Assembly: GCA_029204225.1 (NCBI GenBank)
Contig: CM055107.1
Location: 8,735,472 to 8,799,471, forward strand
Direction of reading: 5' to 3'
Length of the DNA: 64,000 bases
Source of the DNA: Diphasiastrum complanatum
Lineage: Eukaryota; Streptophyta; Lycopodiopsida; Lycopodiales; Lycopodiaceae
In this document: piece after piece, positions 47,545-59,772 of the stretch
How positions within the stretch are numbered: the stretch's first letter is position 1
Layout: each line of letters opens with the position of its first letter
Translations under genes and position numbers: made by a program
The notes under the pieces: generated by a model
What the model was told of the DNA's origin: nothing
Seen by the model: the letters and a program-made list of their open reading frames with translations, nothing else
The model's database searches: none

Positions 47545-48199
47545 TTCTTGCATTAAAACAGTCTTCACCATGCATGTGCTCCTATGTCCAATTATAGGTC
47601 TGGGCCCTTATATGATTATTAATTATTTAATACGACCACATCCGGAATGACGTAGCATAACTAATAACCACATACAACTGGAGTGACCGGCTATCCACGT
47701 CAGCAATAATTCTGATTCCCTTGTATAGGACGTGGACATAACAGGTGGTTACTAGTCATCTTGCATCGGTATTCTTGAAAAAAAATTGTGTTCAGAAATG
47801 ACTCAGTGATTTTACAAGTATATGCTCTAGTAATGTTCATTATTTGGACATAAATTACATGGCTTACAAGGTAGACTTGTTGTGTATTGCCATTGTATTG
47901 GAGGAAAATACCTTGAGACTAAGAACTTTGGTGGTCGTGGCGTATTGGATACAACAATCTTGGGAAAACGCATGGATTATCCATGCAACAAAATCGAGTT
48001 ATTTGCAGCAATGACAACTCGTGGTGCTTCAGATGATCTGTTGTCATTGTACCTTGTGCAAAGTTTTGGCTCATTGAGCTATTACATCTTAGGTAGTATA
48101 TTGTCATCTGTGTATGTCGCTAAGACTATTTTATGTCATTCACAAGCCATCAATAATACCAAAGACAAAATTGTTACTGAGTTTTGCAATATTGAAGAT

Positions 48200-48295
<96 letters not shown>

Positions 48296-49039
48296 TGGGT
48301 GTGTGTGTGTGTGAGTGTGTGTGAGTGTGAGATGTCTTCCAAACAATAAATTTCTAGGGTAGTGTGAAGATGTTATTGAATGTTGCTTTGTATTCAAAAT
48401 GTCCACAACGACACCAACATTTGGTGTGGTTCTAGTGAATAGGATGGCATGAATTGGAGATGGCGACTTTAGAAGGTCATGGGCTTGCTCTGACCACGTT
48501 AGATGAGTACATGGTTGGACGACTATGGGAGCACATGTTTATGTATGTAGGTGTTGAATCTCATGGTCAGGAGCAATCATGTCTTTTTCATTGGGGGCAA
48601 AGTCCTCAAATACACACAAGTCAATATGTATTCAAGAAATATTAATATGAAAACAAAGGCATCTGTTGCAAGTGAAAGAATGCATCAACATTAGATGAAG
48701 CTTCATAACATTTCAGGTTTATAAGGGCATGGTGGGCTAGTGGAAAGGTTGCAAATGCCAATCTGCCAGTAATGGATTGTTGGTTGAGTTGCTGGAATGA
48801 ACTGGTGGAATGTGCACTATACACAGTGGAGACATTTGTTGGTTGGGATAAGATTTCTTTTTTATTACTTTGGGCACACCATCTGGACAATTCGTCAAAC
48901 CAAGCCAACGAGTAGTAGGGTCATATGTATGGATTGGCTTGGACCAGGATTGGACAAGTGTAAATTACAAGTCAAGAATAGCTCAAAGGGAATCACTCTT
49001 TTGTGTATGTTAATGCATTGCTACATCAAAAGTTTTGGA
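47545..49039. repeat. Intergenic DNA with long GT microsatellite
   Basis: 48204-48330 is a (TG) run, pure to 48288 and then interrupted. The ORF entering it at 47882 reads 108 codons of ordinary-looking sequence (YCHCIGGKYLETKNFGGRGV) with no known domain. A 63-codon ORF at 48454 is also unidentified. Both may belong to a decayed transposon. Confidence 0.5.
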
Positions 49040-49407
49040 AAAAAAAGTTCCATGCCTCACAAGCTCGCTCACGGTTTTGAAAAAGCTCGCTCGGCCAAGC
49101 TCACTCGAACTTCACACTCAAGAAAAAGTGGAGCCATCAAGGCTCACATATCAAGGCAAAGGGCAACAAGTTGAGGGTATCTCATCCACCTCTTATGCTT
49201 TATCTAGTTTTGAAGAACCATCTAATGTTAAAGAAGCACTCAACTCCAAAGAATGGTATAAAGCTATGTTGGATGAATATGATGCCTTGATTGAGAATGA
49301 AACTTGGTTGCTTGTTGATATAATACCTCAAAGGAATGTAATAGGATGCAAGTGGTTATTCAAGCTTAAGTTTCATGCAAATGGGAGTGTTAACAAACAT
49401 ATAGACT
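49040..49407 (+). pseudogene. Copia RT N-terminal fragment
   Basis: The plus strand reads SSFEEPSNVKEALNSKEWYK, AMLDEYDALIENETWLLVD and GCKWLFKLKFHANGSVNKH, the start of copia RT. Sequence changes to copia G protease-upstream DNA at about 49408, so this is a deletion or insertion junction between two copia families. Confidence 0.75.
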
Positions 49408-51808
49408 TGCAAGAGGATGAATCATGAAATCCAGGACTATCAAATCTTGAAGTTCAACAATGACAAGAAGAAGAAGTAGCCAGATCAACAAGCTCATGCA
49501 GCCGACACCAAGTAGAAAATCAAAGACTCGATGAAGAGCAGGAAGTCTTCATGGTGAGCCATTACCACGTAGAACGATCTGAGGAAGGGTTCTCGATTCT
49601 GGAGCAACACAACATATGACAAGCCATCAATAATGGTTTATCAATTATTCGGCCTACAACACCAAAAAATGTTCACCTTGGAGATAGCAGCTCGCACAAG
49701 ATTAAAGGTGAAGGTATTGATATGAGAATAAATTTTCAGAATGGACTGTCAAAGCTAATACCAAATGTATTGTATGTCCTGAATCTGACAACAAATCTGT
49801 TGTCGATCAATCAAATCACAGATCTAGGACATAAGGTAGAGTTTCAGATAGATTCCTATCAAATTCATGATAAGAGTAGGACTCAGAAAGAGGCAAGGAT
49901 ATCTCTATAAGCTTAGTCATTGTGATTCTGTAATTGATCGTGCTTTAAGCAATTCGGCATCTATTAATAAATTATCAATTTGAAATTATAGACTTGGTCA
50001 CCTTAATCATACATCAATAGGATACATGTCTAGACATTCTTCAATTCTTGATTTAGACTATCGAATTGTTGACCTTGTTGTCTGCCAAAGCTGTATCATA
50101 GGAAAGCAAGCAAGAAGGGCATTTAAGTCAAATCAAGATCATATTTCCAAAGATTTGTTAGACATTGTACATACTGATATATGTGGCCCAATGCAAATAC
50201 CATCACTGCTTGGTGTTAAATTCTTTATTACATTCATAGATGACTACTCTAGAAGGACTGTTGTATATTTTCCAAAGCACAAATCTGAAGCCTTCCAATT
50301 CTTCAAGAAATACAAAGAAAATGCTGAGTTGTAGACAAACAAGAAGATCAAAGCTCTTAGGAATGACAACGGTGGCGAATACATCTCAAATGAGTTCAAG
50401 GATTATTGCTCAGCCAACGACATCGAGCAACAGTTTGTTGCTTTCTATTTTCCACAATCAAATGTACTGGCAGAAAGGAAGAACAGGATCCTGGTTGAGT
50501 CTGCCAAGTGCATGAAAAGTCATGCATCATTGCCCAAGTCATTCTGGCAACATGCTGTATCGACAACAGCTTACGTGCAGAACCAATGTATAACTAAAGG
50601 CTTACCTGACAGCGAAACTCCTCATGAATTTTGGACATGATTCAAACCTTCATTAAAACATTTGAAAGTATTCGGATGCACTGCTTATTCTCATGTCCCA
50701 AAGGACAATAGAAAGAAATTAGATGAGCATTCATTCAAGACAATTTTTGTTGGTTATTGTGCTTATGATGGAATGTACTGACTGTATAACATAGACACCT
50801 ATAAAGTTTTTACTAACAAGGATGTGACTTTCATAGAAGATCGGTTTATTGATTTGAAAGGCCAGGATCAGATGCAGTCTACAATTTATGTCATGACAAT
50901 TGACTCTTCTCGGAAGACATTTTCTATTTCTTCCTATAGTCACCCAATACATTCAGATTCAGAAGAAGAACAAGAAGCTACAACTCAGGAGTAGCCAAAT
51001 CAGCCAAATCAGTCGAATGAGCTGAAGCAACCGAATCAACCAACACAAAGTCGAATTTCACAGCCAGAAACTTTGACCAGAAGATCAACAAGAACTTGAA
51101 TTCAGCCTGCTCGATACACTGATGAGTTCGCTCACTATTCTATTCAAGAGCCATCCACAGTTGAGAAAGCTATGTCACAGGTCGATTCAGATCTCTAGAA
51201 AGAAGCAATGGATAAGGAGTACAATTCACTACTAAGGAACAATACATGGACTGTCACCAAGCTGCCAGCAAATAGAAAGATAATCGACTGCAAATGGATC
51301 TTTAAGATCAAATACAGAGCAGACGACATTATTGACAAAAGAAAAGCTCGACTCGTGGCCAAGGGGTTTTCTCAAATTCCCAATATCGACTACTTCAAAA
51401 CATTCAGCCCAGTCGTCAAGCACACCTCTATTCGACTGCTACTTGCTAATGCTGTTGGAACAGATCTTGAGGTATACCAGATATATGTACAAACGAAATT
51501 CCTCAATGGAGTTATCGAGGAGGACATCTACATGATCCAGCCAGAAGGCTACATCCTCAATGGTTGAGAAGACCAGGTATGCAAACCCCACAAAGTTTTG
51601 AACGGTCTGAAGCAATCATCCAGAGCATGGTTTCATTGTATCAACACGTTCTTGATCGATCATGGATTCCAACCTAGCTTTGCAGACTATAATATATATT
51701 TCAAAGTTGTTGATCAATTCTTTGTCATGATCACACTTTATGTGGATGATACATTGTTGTTTGGAAACAATATTGCTCTAACAAAGGAGATGTTAAGGGT
51801 GATCAGGC
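49408..51808 (+). pseudogene. Copia G protease, integrase and RT
   Basis: The protease site is VLDSGATQHMTSH (49589 onward) followed at once by TAA. Integrase has VVCQSCIIGKQARR, IVHTDICGPMQIPS, ALRNDNGGEYIS and SNVLAERKNRIL. RT has DCKWIFKIKYRADDIIDKRK, AKGFSQIPNIDY, EEDIYMIQPEGYILNG, LNGLKQSSRAW and the catalytic YVDDTLLF. About ten in-frame stops are present (for example 50332, 50638, 50778, 51196, 51565), many of them TAG or TGA. RNase H is missing because the strand orientation flips at about 51808. Confidence 0.9.
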
Positions 51809-52000
51809 AAAAGCCTTGCCATCCCTAAGCTTCCATTTGGAAATGGCTTGCTCATTGACACCAAAAAGTAGTTCGGTTCCAACGACTATTTCCCAAAGCT
51901 CCTTGGCCATCACTACTACCCTCATCTTGAATTTCCATAAGTGGTAGTTCGAACTATCGAGTTTGTTTACCATTAGAGTAGACTGTGGTTGCGAATCCAT
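51809..52000 (-). pseudogene. Copia F gag N-terminus
   Basis: On the minus strand ATG at 52000 starts MDSQPQSTLMVNKLDSSNYH then LWKFKMRVVVMAKELWEIVV, a clear copia gag start, cut at 51809 where it meets plus-strand copia G. Confidence 0.85.
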
Positions 52001-52157
52001 CTAAAATTTCAGGATGAGTGTAATGCAGATAATAGATTAGTATGACTGGAAACGATTATAGAAAATGTCTACACTATATCAAAAAAAATCGTTCTGATAA
52101 TGTAAACTCTAATATCACCTCCAAGAATCAGAGTTATTGATTACAACTCTGATACCA
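52001..52157 (-). other. Copia F leader and primer-binding site
   Basis: Minus-strand TGGTATCAGAGTTG starts at 52157, directly next to the LTR. The leader is about 150 nt. Confidence 0.8.
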
Positions 52158-52565
52158 TGTTGGGATTTGATAGGTGGATCAACCGACAATGCCTGTTGCA
52201 GCAAATGCAGCAACAGAGAATCCTCGGTGCATGAAACTAAGTTTATTGATTTAGAGATCAGATTGACTTTGAAGTCTTGAAGTCGGTTCTACTTGATTGA
52301 TTGTAGCTTTGAAGTTGATGGATTGACTGAGTCGATTCCCTAGCCATGCACATATACCTTGAATACAAATTTTAGCTTTGCGGAAGCATATTAGGTGAGG
52401 CAGTCTAGAGTGATAAAATTGACAACGCTATCAGTCATACAGAACAATATAATCTACTAACAATGAATAACCAGAACATGAATAAAGATCAACATTTAGC
52501 ATACATGACCTAGATTATTGGAACATTGATTGATTAGTCATATAGAAAATACAATCTGAATGCAG

Positions 52566-52613
<48 letters not shown>

Positions 52614-53132
52614 ACAATACAATTGTGCTCTGCATGTTCATGGATCATGAAGCTTAGAGCTTGCTTTGAGCTTCTTGCTTACTTCTCTGCGTGTGTGTTC
52701 ACATACACATGGCTAACTGATTAAAAGATTGAGTAATTTACAAACAGGATTAAGGCACTACATGTTGTTAGCAGTTGCACTCGGACAATATATGATTCAG
52801 TTGGAGATTTTGTCCAGTCGTGACAAAAGTACTGTTGAGCCACCAAATCGACTTTTGAAAAGATGTCGAAGTCGAAGACTTCGATGTAGAGGAAGTCGAT
52901 GACGTGGAAGTCGATCATGTTTTTTACAAGAGCTTTGTTCAGACTTCGGGCAAGGAAATCGGGCTCAAGAAAATGTGACACCTTCGAAAAAATGCGACAC
53001 CTTCGGGTTTTTCACCTTTTTCGCCATGACTTAAAACATATTCTACGACTGTAGGAATATTTACAACAACGTAATGAATGGATCTAGATTAGTAGAGATA
53101 GAGATAGGGATGGAGAGGATAGAAATCCAACA
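52158..53132 (-). repeat. Copia F 5' LTR with CA microsatellite
   Basis: 975 bp, plus strand TGTTGGGATTTG..AAATCCAACA. It is the inverse of the 28696-29915 LTR family. At the position of that copy's (TC) run this one has a (CA) run, 52567-52609. Confidence 0.88.
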
Positions 53133-53295
53133 CCACCAAAAAAAAATTCCTCATCTTCCGATTGACAGTTTGCTCAATATTTGTTTTGATATGAATGCCT
53201 TGGAGGTTGCAACTACCGAGATGAGCGTATTTTGCACCAAGTCAATCATGACATTGTTGCAACAACCACCTAATGATGAGGGTGGGTGATACCAC

Positions 53296-53331
53296 CATCT
53301 TGGAAAGATGGTGTTATATCTTTCCAAGATG
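53296..53331. other. Perfect 14-bp hairpin
   Basis: CATCTTGGAAAGAT (53296-53309) and ATCTTTCCAAGATG (53318-53331) are exact reverse complements separated by 8 nt. Its role is unknown. Confidence 0.8.
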
Positions 53332-53796
53332 CTAGATATTTGGGAGATCTTTGGTAGCCCTTTGGGCACCTCTATGACATTGGTAGCTTAAAATACGGTC
53401 CCCTCACAAATACCAAGCCTGCTTGTGTGGTGGTGGCTACATGCATCTAGGGTGGTTGCATTTGGATTTTGGATGCAATTTCAGATTTTTTGCATTTATA
53501 TTGAGAGTTTTTATTCCATAATTCAGCAGAAGATTTCAGAGTATCAACTAACTCTCCAAGCCAGGAAGAGGATCCATCCATCAGAGGTGAAAATTTTCTC
53601 TCTTATTGCCCTTTAGCCTCTCGCAATCGTTTGCTAGATTAAGTTCTCAGTTCATGAAATTTTCTATTAAAGTTTGAAGGTGATAATTTGATGTGATGTG
53701 TGTCTCTAGGTCGTGAGCCTGCATCTCATATGCAACAGCTAATATAACTGATCAACTTTGCATTGCTCGTGATTTGATGGGTAGAAGCTGTAAGCG

Positions 53797-54192
53797 TTGG
53801 CAAAACATGCAATTGGCCTACTAACTGTGATCCTAGCATTTCTTGTGGTATCGCATCTTTCTGCCTTGGGCGCTGAAGCTGACACAAGCAACATCTGGTG
53901 CAGCCCCATAATACTAAAACCTGGTGATCATCGCGCTCAAAACATTAAGGTGGTTACTATTAAAATCATACATAAGACGTTACCCAAGAAAGGCCCATAC
54001 AAATGTAGCTACGCGGTCAAAGGATCAAGGCGTATTTACGGACGCGGAAACTGCCACACTCTAGATTGTACTTCCTGCCTCAATGATCTATGGAACTTGT
54101 CATTTGCCTCTTGCGGCCACATATACAGAGCTGGGGGCCGAGGGATACTAGATGGCAAGTGCGATATACGTTTTGAGAGTTACAAGTTCTGA
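53797..54192 (+). CDS. Ginkbilobin/DUF26-type secreted protein, start codon altered
   Basis: 131 open codons. A hydrophobic signal peptide (AIGLLTVILAFLVVSHLSAL, cut likely after GAEA) precedes a mature domain of about 105 residues. Its C-terminal half, YGRGNCHTLDCTSCLNDLWN then FASCG, LDGKCDIRFESYKF, matches DUF26 (Gnk2, CRK ectodomains, PDLPs). Those proteins act outside the cell; Gnk2 binds mannose and is antifungal. The usual C-X8-C-X2-C reads C-X4-C-X2-C, and there is an extra Cys in YKCSY. The frame opens with TTG at 53797, two codons after an in-frame TAA (53791); no ATG is in frame before the signal peptide. Either the ATG mutated to TTG or an upstream exon supplies the start. Confidence 0.7.
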   Translation: MAKHAIGLLTVILAFLVVSHLSALGAEADTSNIWCSPIILKPGDHRAQNIKVVTIKIIHKTLPKKGPYKCSYAVKGSRRIYGRGNCHTLDCTSCLNDLWNLSFASCGHIYRAGGRGILDGKCDIRFESYKF

Positions 54193-54599
54193 GCAAAGAC
54201 TCAAGAGTGATCAACGCCTGAAAGTTGTGCTCAGCTGGATACAAATTGAGTAAATTGCCGTAGCAATAGCTTCCTGAGTTCACATTAAACGAATGCTGCG
54301 GTAGTCATACTTTCCTGGAAGACAAATTTTGATTTACAGTAGGCTTTTATTATGCGCTATCGCTCAAGAGTCAATGTATTAGCTAATTAATCTGTAATTG
54401 TAGGCTGGGTTGCCTTCAACTTCTATATATGGAACTTAGAATCAACTATAGTGAAACACATTAATGTTAAGAACGAAGGAGCATCGTTTTGAGATAGAAT
54501 GTGCTTTGAACAAAATTCTATGAAAGATGTCAAAAATTTTGAGTAAAATATACATGTGAAATAAGCTTAACAAAGTTGGAAAGGATACATTATATTCAA

Positions 54600-55265
54600 C
54601 ACAAAAAGTACAAAAGCAATCACAAGCAATAATTTTTCATCTAAAATTACTAAAGTATTATTCAATAGCAATAAACAAAACATCTCTTTATGTGTTAAAA
54701 AATCACAAATTTTGTAACAATAATTTAGAGATGGTGCTTACTTTTTATTCACAAGTTGAACACATGGAGATGATGATGCAATGTATATATCACAAAAAGT
54801 ACAAAAGTAATCACAAGTCTTAAGTGTTCATAAAAAAATAATAAAATATAATTCAAGGTCAATAAACAAAACATTTTTCTTATGTGATAAAAAATCACAA
54901 ATTTGTAAGAATGATTCGAAGATGGCGCTTGTCTATTTATTCGAATGTTAAACAAATGGAGATGATGCAATCTATTCATCACCAAAAGTATAGAACCAAT
55001 CACAAGCTCATAATGTTCATAAAAAAAAAATTATTTGAAAGCAATAAAAAAAACATCTATTCAAGTGATATTAAAAAATGACACATATTTGATTCCAATG
55101 TTGAGATCGATGGTGCTCATACTTGATTCCAAGGTCAAAATTGGACTCATATCTAGAATTGGAAGGAATGTACCAAGTTATTTTTTAATTCAAAATCACA
55201 TTCACAAATTTTGTAAAATTGATTCAAAGATGGCGCTTATCTTTAAATTCGAAATTTAAGATGGC
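54600..55265. repeat. Satellite-like tandem repeat, period about 190 bp
   Basis: The landmark CACAAAAAGTACAAAAG recurs at about 54600, 54791 and 54980, and AAAATCACAAATTT..GATGGYGCTT at about 54700, 54890 and 55200. About 3.5 diverged copies, AT-rich. Confidence 0.7.
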
Positions 55266-55307
55266 ACTCATATCATTATAGATGTAATCACAACTACATA
55301 CAGTGGC

Positions 55308-55636
55308 ATTTTGCCACACGAACCCGGGAATTAGCAGCCGAAATTTTGCCATTTTTTCACGTGACTCATCCACGCGTGGTACATCCACACCAAAAACTTT
55401 CAGGCAACCCTGCCGATAAAAAATGAGTTGATCGTGGGTGCGGCACGATCAATTCATTTTTTGGGTGTGGCACAACCACACGTGGTTGTGCCACGCGTGG
55501 CTCTGCCACGCCAAAATTATTTAAAATTCTATTTCGTTTTATATCGGGTTTTATAAATTGGCGTGGTACAACCACGCAAAGTGATTAAATAACAACCTTT
55601 TCATGTAATCTAGAAGTTTGCCACGCGCGGCAAAAT
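55308..55636. mobile_element. Foldback element with palindromes
   Basis: The ends are ATTTTGCCACACG and, inverted, ATTTTGCCGCGCG. Inside are 19-bp arms 55418-55436 and 55444-55462 (one mismatch, 7-nt loop), CACAACCAC-AC-GTGGTTGTG (55471-55490) and CCACGCGTGG twice (55370-55379, 55491-55500). No ORF of note; MITE or foldback transposon is the likely class. Confidence 0.55.
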
Positions 55637-57389
55637 TATAGATAACAAAGATTGTCGAGCATCTCAAGAATGAACTTTTATTTATCTATCTATCTCCAAA
55701 TTACTTTGTAGAGAATTTAGGATATTTGTGCATATCCAAGTTTCTGAGAGATCCATGTCATTTCAAAGTTGATTCATGTATATAATTGAGATATTGGTCT
55801 TCGAGTCAACCACAAAGAAATTGTAGAAATTTGGTCCAACGTGCTTCGACCAATTGTTCCAACTGAGCGCTCCACCAAATGTTCTACCTGAGTGTCATGA
55901 CAAAGTGCTCTCACAGAGTGCTATCATCACATCGATTTCAGTCGAATCTCTTGATCGAGTTTCAACGAAATCTTTCAACCAAGGGATTCTAGCCGAAGCA
56001 ATTACCCAAAGACACAACCGACGACGTTAATTTGAAAATAAAGTGAACTTAATTACCTACTGGGCTTTGCGAGCCAATGCTAGACCTTTCTTGCGATCTA
56101 GGAGAGGTGCCACCGGTGGCCAATGTGGTCGATCATCTAACGAAACCATTTCTACATCCATAGTAAAAAATACATAACAAACGACGTCAAACAACAACCA
56201 CAAAATTTATAAGTTGCAAGAAGTAAAGTTAACAAAAATATGTTTGTTTAAGTAGAAGATTCATAGCATGGTTAATTTTGGTAGTGAAAAACAATCTATT
56301 TTGACGAAGAATATGCACTCCCAAAATTTGAACCTAAATTATCAAGCAATGGTATCAAGGGATTATATTTTTTTCAATAGAAAGGACTCTAAGCTTCCAG
56401 AAAGAACTCTAAGCTTCCAGAACAAAATGCTAGAGATAAAACAAAGCTAAAACATGGATCACTAGAAGCACAAATGCATTGCACATTCTTTGAGGACTCG
56501 TTACATAGTGTACATAAAAGATCATCTGTCCTATAATCTAAGTAGAAAGCTAGGATAAGATTGAGCAAATAATGAGTGTCAACCTCATCATGAGTACGGT
56601 CTTTTATACTTTTGATGGGCTCAAGCATGTATAGTTATTAGGTTTTCACCTAAATTATTGATAACGTCACTATATATCAACATACATTTTATCTCACATC
56701 ATCCAGATACGAAGACGATCATCATCACATCATCATCAGCTTCCAATTCTCCAACTTTATTTTAATATTTTGTGTCTAAACTTCAAAAACCTGGACATTC
56801 TTACTGAGATCAGCTGTATTTTATTTTTGCAGGTGGCCCGTGTTTGACAACCAATGTCAAAGAGATTGATCAAAGAGATCTTTGGATATCATGACAGAGA
56901 AAATGCCATAGAATAAGTAACAAATCATGATGGAGCATATACACAAAAAAAATCCGAACATTGAATATTTTCTAAGCCATGAATGTTGGCCAATCATTTC
57001 TTGAGCACAACAAATTTTCAATCTTGTTCACAGATCCTCTGCTCCAGAGGACCTGTTTACTATGGTTTCTTTTCTTGCTACTTCTTCAGAATCGTTTCTG
57101 CCTGTTATCATGCTTCATGGCATTCATTAGATGGTTTCTTGATTTTACGATGCCAACCCAAGCAGAAGGGACAGAGTTTTTGTTATAGTATAATTCTTTT
57201 GTCCTGCCTGTCAAAGGACTACTCAGGTACGTCACTCTTGAATGCACTTACATTCTACATAGAGATGCAAGCCAAGAACGCTCATTCACAGATCAACATG
57301 CAAACCAATAAACGTTCTACATATTCTACAGCTACCTACTCTTAAAATGAACTGAAACAGAGCCTGCATTTTACTAACACTAGGCTACA
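55637..57389. other. Intergenic DNA
   Basis: No gene was recognised. ORFs at 56983-57345 are not supported by any domain. Confidence 0.5.
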
Positions 57390-59394
57390 CTTGCATAAAT
57401 TGACAAAACAAGAAACAAGAACTAATCTATAGCATTTCAAGAATCAAGAAACCAACCAGCCTTTTGATTCTTGGACACCCCAAGAACATCAAGAATTGGA
57501 ATGTTAGAGAATATGCAAGATTTACACCACAGATCCAGCATATTTAGTTTACCTGAATGTTGGTTCCTACATTAATCCACAAACAAGAAAAGAAACTAAT
57601 CCACTCTAAGAAAGCAGCAAATCTAATCCACTCTACAATCCACAACCACACACAAAAAGGAGGAAAGGGCAAGATCATAAATGCATCAGTCAAGAAACAA
57701 GCATGATCAAGGAGCTCAATGGTTGCACCAAACTCGTGAAGGCTCTTCTCATTTCAGCATGGAGTTGATACAATTCACAAAAAGCTCCTCTTCACAAAGA
57801 GGGAGTCTCTTAAATAAGCAAGAGAGCTCCTTAGGTGGCATCCTAGTGGAATTTCCACATTTCACAAATTACAAGTGGAATAATGCTCTCCACTAGAGGT
57901 CACCATCAAAAGGTGGCTCACTCTACTTTCTTTAAGAGGGGTCTACTTGCATTTATTACATTTGCCTAGAAGTACTAGTTCCTACATTAGAGGAGTTTTG
58001 AGCTCCAAAAAGACCCTTTAAGAATTCGTGCAAGATGTAGTTTATATTATTAAAATATTATAACACTAATACTTTTGACTTGCCATAACTTTTTAATCGT
58101 AGCTCAAAAGTATTCATGTAGCATATCATTGGAAAGCCCTTGTTGAGCGCTTTCCAATGCACGAAACTTCGCTAAATTCGGACTTACCACTAAAAAGTTA
58201 TGCCATTTTTAGTGTGGACTTAAAAAGTTACGTTACGTAGATTTCAAATTTGAGTATTTTGATTGGTCCATGTGTAAGAAAAACTTGAGAAAAAATATAA
58301 AAAGAATCTTTACAAAGGGTCTTTTTTGAATTTAGAACTCCTCTAATGCATGGTCATTCCATCTTCTGAGATTCACCATGAGGCTTACACGGTTCTTTCT
58401 TGTCTTTCCTAGCTAGTATTTCTCGGCTCTCAGTCTTCATTAGTCTCGTATTAGTCTCGGTCTAAGGTGAGAGGTGCTCTTGAGTTGTTTTGTTCGAGTG
58501 TCTTGGGGATTCATCAAAATCAGCCAACATCATGTGTTGCAGGACCCACTGCAACTCACATTGGATGATGTCGATCCGCTTTTGCATTGGCGTCTTCGAT
58601 TGGTACTTGGAAAAGCGTAGATCTTCATTTGCTTACATAAAACCAAGTGCTTATTGTCGTCGGTCTTTATCAAAACTGTTTTCGCAAATTGCCACAATTT
58701 AACCAGAATGTCTTATTGCTTCAATTGGTTGACATTCTTAAAATTGGAGAGCTCTCAGCAACTTCACAACTTGTATGCTCGAGTGCTTTCCATGTATCTC
58801 TTTGTTTTGTCACTTGTATCTGTCATTGATGGTTTCATCTTTGGTTTCTTGGTAGGTACTGACTTCTGGGAGGTCTGTATCCTTCGTGTGCTTCTGGGTG
58901 TTTCCGTGGTTCTTCTCTCAGTTGAAGTTCCAGTCTTGTCGATGCTCTTTTCTGATAGATAGCACAAATCTTGGCTATCAGTCTCAATGGGATGGACTCA
59001 TCAACAAGAAATTGGTGGTAGGAACAGATTTGGATGGACAGTTTGATAACGCTAAGGAAACATGATGAAGGCTTGGTGACAAGATGAAGGAACTGCTAGT
59101 TCTACAGTTGCAACCTTGGATCCTTGCAATGTCGAGCTTTGATCACCACTTGCCAAGTGAGGGGTTCACTTTATTTGCAGGTTCACAATGTCTTCATGTT
59201 TCTTTTTTTGCGGCTCTTTCTTTTGATCCATTACTTTTGGATCTCTTTGGGCTTCATAAGAGGGGATTCAACTATCATTGCTCTAGAGAGTTTCTTTTGA
59301 TCAAGGTTGTTCTGACTCATCTGTTGCTTAAGTTTTGTCCTTTCCTCCTCAGCTTCTTGGATCTTTCTCTTTATTTGTTCTGGCTGCTTCGCCT
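57390..59394 (-). mobile_element. Dispersed element J, copy 2
   Basis: It is homologous to 30290-31160 in the same orientation and is interrupted by a MITE at 57985-58348. The gag-like minus-strand frames of copy 1 are more decayed here. A minus ORF at 59443-59231 has a coiled-coil-like stretch (EQIKRKIQEAEEERTKLKQQ) but partly overlaps the next MITE. Confidence 0.5.
57985..58348. mobile_element. MITE copy 1
   Basis: 364 bp with inverted ends CATTAGAGGAGTTTTGAG / CATTAGAGGAGTTCTAAA extending about 32 bp. The homologous site in element J copy 1 (CTTCTA|CATGGTCATT at 30832/30833) lacks it, which defines the insertion exactly. Confidence 0.85.
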
Positions 59395-59772
59395 CATTAG
59401 AGGAGTTTTGAGTTCCAAAAAAACCCTTTAAGAATTCGTGCAAGATGTCTTTTTTATTATTAAAATATTATAACACTAATACTTTTGACTTGCCGTAAGT
59501 TTTTAATCGTAGCTCAAAAGTATGTCATGTAACATATCATTGGAAAGCCTTTGTCGAGCGCTTTCCAATGCACCAAACTCCGCTAAATTCAAACTTACCA
59601 CTAAAAGTTATGCCATTTTTAGTATGGAATCAAAATGTGGACTCAAAAAGTTAAAGTTACGTAGATTTCAAATTTGAGTGTTTTGATTGGTCCATGTGTA
59701 AGAAAAATTTGAGAAAAAATAAAAAAAGAATCTTTACAAAGGGTCTTTTTTGGATTTAGAACTCTTCTAATG
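59395..59772. mobile_element. MITE copy 2
   Basis: 378 bp, the same family as 57985-58348 and the same orientation, with both inverted ends (CATTAGAGGAG..CTTCTAATG). The internal sequence is clearly collinear with copy 1. A target duplication is not obvious. Confidence 0.85.

Noticed and set aside
48136-48406. ORFs of CVCVCV or HTHTHT repeats
   Set aside because: They are translations of the GT microsatellite.
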